Of a stretch of DNA of 62,885 nucleotides, positions 19,418 to 26,244 are shown piece by piece. Source of the stretch: JBEATZ01 sp041178545 (GTDB taxonomy: Bacteria > Planctomycetota > UBA1135 > UBA2386); contig JBEGVB010000075.1 of NCBI GenBank assembly GCA_041178545.1, positions 1 through 62,885 of the forward strand. The letters run 5' to 3'. Below the pieces are notes generated by a model that ran no database searches, had not been told where the DNA came from, and saw nothing but the letters and a program-made list of their open reading frames with translations. Position numbers and translations under genes: made by a program. The number at the start of each line of letters is the position of its first letter. Position 1 is the stretch's first letter.

Positions 19418-19510
19418 TCGCGGAGTATCGGGACGCCCTCGTGGACCTCAAGGTCTTGCGCGTCGGCGCGCCCCAGCCGGGGACGCGAATCCCCGGGCCG
19501 CCCTTGCGGA

Positions 19511-19531
19511 GTTCGGTGTTTGTTAGGTATG
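19511..19531 (+). promoter_or_regulatory. 11-bp direct repeat before dinB (possible SOS box)
   Basis: The sequence GTTCGGTGTTTGTTAGGTAT contains GTTC (19511) and GTTA (19522) exactly 11 bp apart, followed by TTAGGTATG, which may also serve as a -10 element. It ends 17 bp before the dinB ATG. The last ten bases (GTTAGGTATG) are identical to those before dnaE2. The GTTC-N7-GTTC layout is known for LexA boxes of alphaproteobacteria; the link to LexA here is an inference. Confidence 0.55.
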
Positions 19532-19547
19532 CGTTCGAGGTCCTGCC

Positions 19548-20771
19548 ATGCCGCGCCGGATCCTGCACCTGGACATCGATGCGTTCCTCGCCTCCGTCGA
19601 GCAACTGCGCGACCCCGCGTTGATCGGCCGACCCGTGGTGGTCGGCAGCGGCGTGGTCGCCTCCCGTTCCTACGAGGCCAAGGCTGCTGGCATCCACACG
19701 GGGATGGTGCTCTCGGAGGCCCTTGCCCGGTGTCCCGGCCTCGTGGTGTGCGAGGGCGACAGCCGGCTCGCCGAGCGTTACCGGCAGCAGGTCGCCGAGG
19801 TGGTGCGGCACCATGCGCCCCTGGTCGAGGTCTGTTCGCTCGACGACATGTACGCCGACCTCTCGGGCGTGCTGCTCGACCCGGTGGAGGGATCGGTGCT
19901 GCGTTGCCGCGCGATCCGCGATGCCGTGCGCGAGGCCACCGGGCTGTCGGTGTCCCAGGGCGTCGGCAGCTCACGCACCGTGGCCAGGCTCGCCACCACC
20001 CGTGCCAAGCCGGGCGGCATCTTCGAGGTCGCGCCGGGCATGGAGCGCGAGTTCCTCGGCGCGTTCCCCGTGCGCGACCTGCCCGGCATCGGTCCAAGGA
20101 CTGCGGAGTGGCTGGAGACCGTGGGCATCCACACCGTGCGCGAACTGTGGGCCGTCGACCGCGACCTGCTGCGCCAGACCTTCGGTGCGCGGGGTGAGGA
20201 GGTCTGGCGGCGCAGCCGTGGCGATGACGCGAGGCCCGTGACACCTTCTCCGACGGCTCAGAGCATCCGTCGCGAGACGTCGTTCGACCCGAAGCTGGAC
20301 GATCGGGGGCAGCAACTCGGGTTCCTGCAGGCCATGCTCTCCTACCTCACCGACCGTGCAGCTGCGGAGCTGCGCAACCAGCGCCTCGCGAGCCGGACGG
20401 TGCGCGTGCGCGTGCGCCACGTCGACGGGAACCAGCAGGAGGTCGCGTGCACCGTGCCCGAAGCCACCGACCAGACCCATGTGCTGTACGAGGTCGCATC
20501 CGACCTGCTCGACCGGTTGCTCGAGCGGCGTCGCGTGCTGGTGCGGCTCGTGGGCGTCACGCTGGCTGCGCTCGAGCCGCGCGGGCTCGCGCAGGGCCGC
20601 CTGTTCGCGGACGAGGAGCAGCGTGGACGCAGGCTGTTTGCGGCCGTGGACATGGTGCGGGCACGCCACGGCTTCGGGCGACTGGTGCTGGGCAGTGCTG
20701 CCGGGCTGCTCGGCATGCTGCCGCACGGGCGCCACGGCTTCCGGCTGCGGACCCCTTCGCTCACGAAGTGA
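19548..20771 (+). CDS. dinB: Y-family DNA polymerase IV (DinB-type)
   Basis: A 407-residue translesion polymerase. The palm begins HLDIDAFLASVEQL with metal ligand Asp9. The second catalytic block is CSLDDMYADLS: Asp99 is kept, but the usual Glu100 is Asp. Nucleotide-pocket residues SYEAKAAGIHTGM and the helix-hairpin-helix region DLPGIGPRTAEWLETVGI are normal, and the little-finger domain RETSFDPKLDD follows. It differs from catalytically dead ImuB because the first Asp pair is intact. DinB copies past lesions with low fidelity. The direct repeat upstream is shared with dnaE2, consistent with joint damage control. Confidence 0.9.
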   Translation: MPRRILHLDIDAFLASVEQLRDPALIGRPVVVGSGVVASRSYEAKAAGIHTGMVLSEALARCPGLVVCEGDSRLAERYRQQVAEVVRHHAPLVEVCSLDDMYADLSGVLLDPVEGSVLRCRAIRDAVREATGLSVSQGVGSSRTVARLATTRAKPGGIFEVAPGMEREFLGAFPVRDLPGIGPRTAEWLETVGIHTVRELWAVDRDLLRQTFGARGEEVWRRSRGDDARPVTPSPTAQSIRRETSFDPKLDDRGQQLGFLQAMLSYLTDRAAAELRNQRLASRTVRVRVRHVDGNQQEVACTVPEATDQTHVLYEVASDLLDRLLERRRVLVRLVGVTLAALEPRGLAQGRLFADEEQRGRRLFAAVDMVRARHGFGRLVLGSAAGLLGMLPHGRHGFRLRTPSLTK

Positions 20772-20904
20772 CCGTGCACGGTGCTGCGACCGAGCATGCG
20801 GTGCCGTCGCCGCATCGTGTGCGCAGCGCCCGGCGCGGGACGATTCGTCGGTTGCATTAAGGTTCGGGGGGCGTCGGAGCCGATGGAGTGCTGCCGAGGA
20901 CTCC

Positions 20905-21252
20905 ATGCAGCCCACCCGCGCCATCCTGCTCTCCCTGTTTGCCTTCGCACCCCTGGCGACGGCGCAGGCCGAGATGACGATCGGTGCCAAGACACTGACG
21001 CCCGGGGCCAAGGTCGAGATCCGCTACACCAATGTCGCGCGCGCCCACGGCAGCGTGACCCTCGAGATCGACGACGGACGTCGCCCCGTCCCGACCGTGC
21101 TGGAACTCTCCGTCCAACTCGACGGCAAGGGCACTGGCAGCGTCGTGTGGGTCGTCCCGACCGACTGGGACCTTGCGAAGTTCAACGCACCCGGCGTCAA
21201 GGAGCAGGTCTGCTTCGTGCGCGACACCGGTGCTGCGCCGCGGGCGCGCTGA
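20905..21252 (+). CDS. Small exported protein of unknown function
   Basis: A 115-residue protein with a signal peptide (MQPTRAILLSLFAFAPLATAQA) and a short all-beta mature part (AEMTIGAKTLTPGAKVEIRYTN, then GSVTLEIDDGRRP and SVQLDGKGTGSVVWVVP). The strand pattern resembles a single Ig-like domain. I do not recognise a family. Its 133-bp upstream region includes GTTG and GTTC 11 bp apart (20851-20865), only loosely like the dinB motif. Confidence 0.6.
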   Translation: MQPTRAILLSLFAFAPLATAQAEMTIGAKTLTPGAKVEIRYTNVARAHGSVTLEIDDGRRPVPTVLELSVQLDGKGTGSVVWVVPTDWDLAKFNAPGVKEQVCFVRDTGAAPRAR

Positions 21253-21270
21253 GGCGCGCACCCGCCGTGT

Positions 21271-22038
21271 TCAGCGCGACAGCTCGCGCTGCAGCTTCGT
21301 CAGCACGATGGCGCGCTCTTCCTGCAGGTCTGCCGTGGGGGCCGGCATCGTGCGGACCGACAGGATGCCCAGTGCGCCGAGCCTGGCGACCTCCTCGACG
21401 GCCTTGCTGCGTGCCGTCGTGGACTGCTGGAGGTCGAGTGCGGTGCGGCACCAGGAGTCCATGTCGTCGGTGGCAGGCGTGGGCGTGAGGGCGCCGACGT
21501 CGACCGTCAGCATCTCCTTCAGGGCCTGCAGCCTGCGTGCGGCGAGTGCCGCCACCTCCTCGTCAGCTGCGGCAGCGTCGCGCACGGTGGTGAGCGTGCG
21601 TGCGCCTTGCTGCACGTGGGAGAACACCGTCGCGAGGCCGATGCTGCGCGATTCCACGGGCTGGTCGGTCATGCCGAGCAGCAGCACGGCCTGCGCGTAG
21701 TTCATGGTGTCGCGGCTGTGCGTGCCCTCGGGCCACACGAGCAGGCGCGCGCCGACGGCGGCGGCGAGCAGCATGGCTGCGGCAACCGCCACCCTGCGCA
21801 ACGGGTGGGTGCGACGCACGACCGGCAGCGGGGCCGGGGTGTCCGCGGCCTCCACCTGTTCGGCAGGCTGTGCTGCTGCCGAGCGCACGACCTGGTCGAT
21901 CCACGCGGCGTCGAGCGGCACGTCCCCTGCGGCATCGAGCATCCGCTCGATCTCGGCCGGGTCCGTCCCGCGTGGTACACCGGCGCGTTCCAGCGCCTCG
22001 TCCCAGAAGCGTTCGTCCTCGTCCCGGTGCGTGCTCAT
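21271..22038 (-). CDS. Putative membrane anti-sigma factor
   Basis: A 255-residue protein with a cytoplasmic N-terminal ~80 residues (PAEIERMLDAAGDVPLDAAWIDQVV), one transmembrane helix (about 83-100, VAVAAAMLLAAAVGARLLV) and an exported helical C-terminal part. Its start overlaps the ECF sigma gene stop by 4 bp. This is the classic sigma/anti-sigma arrangement, and position is the main evidence, since no zinc-binding ASD motif (HxxxCxxC) is visible. The function is therefore inferred. Confidence 0.6.
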   Translation of the reverse strand: MSTHRDEDERFWDEALERAGVPRGTDPAEIERMLDAAGDVPLDAAWIDQVVRSAAAQPAEQVEAADTPAPLPVVRRTHPLRRVAVAAAMLLAAAVGARLLVWPEGTHSRDTMNYAQAVLLLGMTDQPVESRSIGLATVFSHVQQGARTLTTVRDAAAADEEVAALAARRLQALKEMLTVDVGALTPTPATDDMDSWCRTALDLQQSTTARSKAVEEVARLGALGILSVRTMPAPTADLQEERAIVLTKLQRELSR

Positions 22039-22724
22039 GCGGTGGCCTCGCGGTCGTGCGCGGTCGGGCCTGTGCCGGCGGCGGGTGCGGCCATCGTGGC
22101 CGGGAACATGTGTCCGTGCCGCGCCAGTGCGATGCGCAGCTGGCGGCGCGCGGCGTTGCGCGACACGTAGATCGAGTTGGGTGTGGTCTTCAGCTCCGCG
22201 GCCAGTTCCGTGGCCGGTGCCGTGCCACCCGCGGCCAGGTCGGCCAGCACCACGGAACGCTGCTGCGGCGAGAGTTCGTCGATGCAGCGGTACAGCACGT
22301 CGACGAACTGCTGCTGTTCAGTCGGGGCGGGCTCGGTCGACGCAGTGCGCGCCTGGGATGCGTCGAGGTCGGGCAGGTAGCTGAGGTTGGAGCGCCGCTT
22401 CTTCTGTTCGAGCTGGCGCAGGGTGCTGGTGCGGGCGATCACGTAGAACCAGGTGCGCAGGGAACCGCGGCCCGCGTCGTAGCGGCGGGCGTTGCGCCAT
22501 GCCTTGTGGGCTGCGTGGTTGATCGCTTCGTCGATTTCGCTGTCGTCGAGCACGGAGGAGAACTCCCGGCGGAGGACCCACCGGATCCGACCGCCGTGGT
22601 CGGCCAGCAGTCGGTTCAGCCCCTCCTGATCCAGCTCGGCGAGCAGCCGGGCCGTGACCGCATCGCGGTCCGGATCGGGGGGAGGGAGGGGGGCTGGGTT
22701 GCTGGGGTGGGCCTTTGCCACCAT
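22035..22724 (-). CDS. ECF-type RNA polymerase sigma factor
   Basis: A 229-residue sigma-70-family protein. Region 2 is recognised in the AINHAAHKAWRNARRYDAGRGS and LRTWFYVIARTSTLRQLEQKK blocks, and region 4 in DELSPQQRSVVLADLAAGG followed by the helix-turn-helix ELAAELKTTPNSIYVSRNAARRQLR. The linker (about 125-150) is low complexity. A histidine-rich C-terminal tail with no known role follows. It is co-transcribed with the putative anti-sigma gene. No typical ECF GGAAC-type promoter was found upstream. Confidence 0.85.
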   Translation of the reverse strand: MVAKAHPSNPAPLPPPDPDRDAVTARLLAELDQEGLNRLLADHGGRIRWVLRREFSSVLDDSEIDEAINHAAHKAWRNARRYDAGRGSLRTWFYVIARTSTLRQLEQKKRRSNLSYLPDLDASQARTASTEPAPTEQQQFVDVLYRCIDELSPQQRSVVLADLAAGGTAPATELAAELKTTPNSIYVSRNAARRQLRIALARHGHMFPATMAAPAAGTGPTAHDREATA

Positions 22725-22817
22725 GGGTACCCGCGTGCCTTAGGGACGATCCGTCCCGCACCATGCGGAACGAGCGGGGGATTGTGCACATGGGACGCTC
22801 CGGCGGAAGCGAACTCC

Positions 22818-23038
22818 GGTCCTGAGGTCCGAAGTGGGCTCGCTCCGGTCGGGTGGGTGGAGGAGGTGGTCGCAGTCTTGCCCCGATTCCTCTGGGGAAC
22901 GAGGAGTGGAAAACGGACCCGAACCGGCAAGAAATCGTTCCTGGCCGCGGCCGTCTGCCTTCCTGACAGCCTGGCGCGCAGCGGCCCCGTGCCCGCCAGC
23001 CAGTTTCGGGGCCGAGCCCAGTTCGGACATCTGGACCC
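22818..23038. repeat. Structured 221-bp intergenic repeat, copy B
   Basis: Second copy of the element at 613-836, in the same orientation. Its ends (22818-22844 and 23011-23038) are inverted, matching at about 22 of 27 positions, with shared TCCGAA and GGGCTCG. The inner block GGACCCGAACCGGC (22915-22928) is identical to copy A. An inner pair CGATT/AATCG (22884-22888, 22933-22937) sits where copy A has GATTCT/AGAATC, so the hairpin is kept although the bases differ. It ends 12 bp before the dnaE2 motif. Confidence 0.7.
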
Positions 23039-23049
23039 CTGGGTGTTCC

Positions 23050-23071
23050 ATGTTTGGGTTTCGTTAGGTAT
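23050..23071 (+). promoter_or_regulatory. 11-bp direct repeat before dnaE2 (possible SOS box)
   Basis: ATGTTTGGGTTTCGTTAGG carries GTTT (23052) and GTTA (23063) 11 bp apart and leads directly into TATG and the GTG start codon. It matches the dinB element at 17 of 22 positions, and the reverse strand before mrfA at 16 of 19. A regulator bound here would cover both the likely -10 region and the start site, so the mRNA may be nearly leaderless. Confidence 0.55.
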
Positions 23072-26000
23072 GTGGAGGGGGTGGTCCTGCTGCTCGCCCG
23101 AACCCATTTCAGCTTCCTCACCGCGCCGGCTTCCCCGCGCGAGTTGTGCGAGGTGGCGGTGCTGCGCGGTTGCGACCACCTGGCCCTCACCGACACCAAC
23201 GGGATGCACGGTCTGTACGGGTTCGCACGGGAGGCGAGGCGGCTGGGGCTGCGCACGCTGTTCGGGGTCGAACTGGTGCACCGGGGCCGCAGGCTGCACG
23301 CCCTTGCCCGGGACCGGACCGGTTACGAGTCGCTGTGCGCACTGGTCACGGGACTGCACCTCGACCCCGGCTTCGACCTGGCGGTGGCGGCGGGGGAGCA
23401 CTGCGCGGGCCTGTGGCTGTTGTGCTCTGACCTGCGGCTGCTGCCCGCCCTCGCAGCGCGGCTCGGCGGCGAGCAGTTGTTCGTGGCGCTGCCGCCGCGT
23501 GGCATGACGCCCACCGCGGACCTGTTGGCGGGCGAGCCCGCCCTCGCCACGCCGTCCGGGCGCAAGTTGCCGGACCCGGGACCACGCTGGCCGCGCCAGC
23601 AGTTGGTGGAGGCCGCGGAGGTGCTGGGGCTCGGCCTGGTGGCGGCGCGCGACGTGTGGTTCGCGCGGCAGGAGGACCACCCCGCACACCAGCTGTTCCT
23701 CGCGGTGAAGTGGAACCGCGCCCTGCGGCCCGGCGACGAGGGCGCGTCGTTGGGCGGCATCGTGCAGGCCCACCCTTCCATGTGCGTCCCCGAACGGGGC
23801 TGCGCCACGGACGGCTACGAGGACCACCCGCAGGCCGTGGTACGCGCACGGGAGCTGCGCGACGCGTGCACGCTCGAGTTCCCCGAGCGCAGTCCACCCG
23901 TGTTCCCGCCCTGTCGCCTGCCCGACGGCACAACGGCAGAGTCGCACCTGCACGAGCTGGCCCGGGCAGGGCTGCGCCGTCGCGGCCTGCACGACCATCC
24001 TCGTGCTGCGGAGCGGCTCGAACGCGAGCTGGCGGTGATCGCGCAGATGGGCTTCGCACCCTACTTCCTGGTGGTGCACGACATCGCGCACCTCGCGTGG
24101 GAGCGCGGCATCCCGTGTGTCGGCAGGGGTTCCGCGGCAGACAGCCTCGTGGCCCACGCACTCGGGCTCACCGACGCCGACCCGCTGCGCTACGGCCTGC
24201 TGTTCGAGCGGTTCCTCAACCCGGCGCGCACCGACCTGCCCGACATCGACCTCGACTTCTGCTGGCGTCGACGCGACGAGCTGCTCGACGCGGTCTACGA
24301 GCACTTCGGGCGCGACCACGTGGCGATGATCGCCACGGCCAACACCTGTGGCCCGCGCGCTGCGTACAGCGAGGCCGCGCGCGCGTCGGGCCTGCCGCCG
24401 GACGAGGTTGCGCGGCGGACGCGGCTGCTGCCCTGGCATGGCAAGGATCCGGTGGACCTCGCGCGGTGTGCCGCCGAGGCCCCCGGGTTCTTCCGCAGTA
24501 CGTTGCTCACGCAAGCATCCGAACGGCGCGTGCTCGCCGCCGCCCAGCGGCTGCTGGACGCGCCACGCCACCTCGGCGTGCACCCGGGCGGGATCGTGGT
24601 CACGCCGCAGCCAGTCGTGCGCCACGCACCCCTTGAACGCGCGCAGAAGGGGGTGGTGGTGACGCAGTACGACATGCACTGCGTCGAGGGTCTCGGCCTG
24701 GTGAAGATCGACCTGCTCGGCAACCGCGCGCTCACCATCCTGCAGGACTGCAGTGCGATGCTGGCACGGACTGGCATCGCGGTGCCCGACCTCCACACGG
24801 TTGCCGAGGACGATGCGCAGACCGCGGCGACGGTGCGGTCTGGGCGCACGATCGGCTGTTTCCAGGTCGAGTCGCCTGGCATGCGCACGCTGTTGCAGCA
24901 GATGGACGCGCACACGATGGACCACGTGATCCAGGCGGTTGCACTCATCCGCCCGGGGCCGGCGGCCGCAGGGATGAAGGACTCCTTCGTGCGCCGCGCG
25001 CGCGGCCTCGAGCCGGTGGAGGCGGCGCACCCGCTGCTCGCGGAGGTGTTTGCCGACACGCACGGGATCATGCTGTACCAGGAGGACGTGATCCGCGCCG
25101 CGATGGCGGTGGCCGGCATGGACGCAGCCGACGGCGACCGTCTGCGGCGGCGGCTCGGCGCGCGTACGGCGGACGCGGCAGCACTCGACGGGTTCGTGGT
25201 GTCAGGCCTGCGCCGCGGCATGCCGCGCGAGGTGCTGGAACGCGTTTGGGACGAGATGGCTCGCTTCGCGGGCTACTCGTTCTGCAAGGCCCACGCAGTG
25301 ACCTACGGCCGCATCGCCTGGCGTTGCATCTGGCTGAAGTCGCGCTGGCCGGTGGCGTTCCTTGCCGCCGTGCTGGAGAACGAGGCCGGCTACTACGAGC
25401 AGGGCGTCTATGTCGAGGAGCTCAAGCGTCACGGCGGCAGGATGCTGCCTGCCTGTGTGCAGCACGGCGGTCTTGGCTTCGAGCTCGTGGACGTGCGCAC
25501 GGTGCGCGCCGGCCTGCGTGCAGTGCGCGGCCTGTCGGACCGCACGGCACAGGCGGTGCTCGCGGCCCGCCGTAGCGGCGGCGCGTTCCGCTCGGTGGAG
25601 GACTTCTTGCGGCGCGTCGCTCCCGCGCGTGACGAGGCCGAGAACCTGGTGCTCGGCGGCGCACTCGACGCATTCGGCCACACGCGTCCCGAGCTGCTGT
25701 GGCGCCTGCAGGTGGCGTCGCGCCCCGAGGCACTGGCGCGGCAGCGTGCGCAGGCGGGGCCTGCACTGCTGCCCGACGCGCTGGCTCCGGTGGAACCCGC
25801 GTACCCGCAGCTGCCGCAGTTCAGCCCGGTGCAGCGCACGCAGGCCGAGCTGGAGGTGTACGGCTACGGGCTCGACGCGCACCCAGTCGACGTGCTGTGG
25901 CGGCACACGCGGCCGGTGGCAGGTGTGGTGCCGTGCGCGCGGCTCGGCGAGTGCCTCGGCCGTGCGGTTGCGGTGCACGGCTGGGCCGTGGCATACCGTC

Positions 26001-26206
26001 GGCACCGTGGCGGGAGCGGCGAGCCGATGCTGTTCGTCACGCTGGAGGACGGCAGTGGCATCGTGGAGACGACGCTGTTCCCGTCCGTGTACCGCGCCCA
26101 CGCACAGGCGTTGCAGGGCCGGGGGCCGTTCGTGGTGCACGGCACCGTGGAGGAACGGCTGGGCGGGGTCGGTCTGCGGGTGACCCGCGTGCAGGCCGTG
26201 CAGTGA
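23072..26206 (+). CDS. dnaE2: Error-prone DNA polymerase III alpha subunit
   Basis: A C-family polymerase of about 1044 residues. The N-terminal PHP domain starts THFSFLTAPASPRELCEVA and has HLALTDTNGMHGLYGF. The palm holds CVGRGSAADSLVAHALG and the metal-binding PDIDLDFCW, then TANTCGPRAAYSEAARASGL. A tandem HhH and OB-fold follow (GLRAVRGLSDRTAQAVLAAR; GWAVAYRRH). Length and the lack of the replicative C-terminal domain fit DnaE2, the mutasome polymerase. The GTG at 23072 is chosen because it follows the -10-like motif; a TTG at 23054 and a GTG at 23081 are alternatives. imuA is not in the window, and a DinB-type enzyme lies 3.5 kb upstream. Confidence 0.9.
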   Translation: MEGVVLLLARTHFSFLTAPASPRELCEVAVLRGCDHLALTDTNGMHGLYGFAREARRLGLRTLFGVELVHRGRRLHALARDRTGYESLCALVTGLHLDPGFDLAVAAGEHCAGLWLLCSDLRLLPALAARLGGEQLFVALPPRGMTPTADLLAGEPALATPSGRKLPDPGPRWPRQQLVEAAEVLGLGLVAARDVWFARQEDHPAHQLFLAVKWNRALRPGDEGASLGGIVQAHPSMCVPERGCATDGYEDHPQAVVRARELRDACTLEFPERSPPVFPPCRLPDGTTAESHLHELARAGLRRRGLHDHPRAAERLERELAVIAQMGFAPYFLVVHDIAHLAWERGIPCVGRGSAADSLVAHALGLTDADPLRYGLLFERFLNPARTDLPDIDLDFCWRRRDELLDAVYEHFGRDHVAMIATANTCGPRAAYSEAARASGLPPDEVARRTRLLPWHGKDPVDLARCAAEAPGFFRSTLLTQASERRVLAAAQRLLDAPRHLGVHPGGIVVTPQPVVRHAPLERAQKGVVVTQYDMHCVEGLGLVKIDLLGNRALTILQDCSAMLARTGIAVPDLHTVAEDDAQTAATVRSGRTIGCFQVESPGMRTLLQQMDAHTMDHVIQAVALIRPGPAAAGMKDSFVRRARGLEPVEAAHPLLAEVFADTHGIMLYQEDVIRAAMAVAGMDAADGDRLRRRLGARTADAAALDGFVVSGLRRGMPREVLERVWDEMARFAGYSFCKAHAVTYGRIAWRCIWLKSRWPVAFLAAVLENEAGYYEQGVYVEELKRHGGRMLPACVQHGGLGFELVDVRTVRAGLRAVRGLSDRTAQAVLAARRSGGAFRSVEDFLRRVAPARDEAENLVLGGALDAFGHTRPELLWRLQVASRPEALARQRAQAGPALLPDALAPVEPAYPQLPQFSPVQRTQAELEVYGYGLDAHPVDVLWRHTRPVAGVVPCARLGECLGRAVAVHGWAVAYRRHRGGSGEPMLFVTLEDGSGIVETTLFPSVYRAHAQALQGRGPFVVHGTVEERLGGVGLRVTRVQAVQ

Positions 26207-26244
26207 GTCTCGTCGGGCACCGACCGCGGCGGTACGGTGCGCGC

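Larger units (their letters stand above)
22725..23071. other. Divergent regulatory region between the sigma gene and dnaE2
   Basis: This 347-bp gap holds the inverted repeat GGGAC-N5-GTCCC (22743-22757) near the sigma start, then repeat copy B (22818-23038), then the dnaE2 direct repeat at 23050-23071. The open frames seen here look like chance. Confidence 0.6.

Noticed and set aside
19532..19542. GTTCGAGGTCC, resembling a tRNA T-loop
   Set aside because: No acceptor, D or anticodon arms are present; it lies in the dinB leader. I found no tRNA in the window.
20851..20865. GTTG-N7-GTTC before the small exported protein, similar to the dinB motif
   Set aside because: Only the four-base arms agree; the inner bases and the TAGGTATG tail are absent. 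It may be chance.
22740..22800. GGAAC resembling an ECF -35 element near the sigma gene
   Set aside because: It is on the plus strand, facing away from the sigma gene, and no matching -10 was seen.
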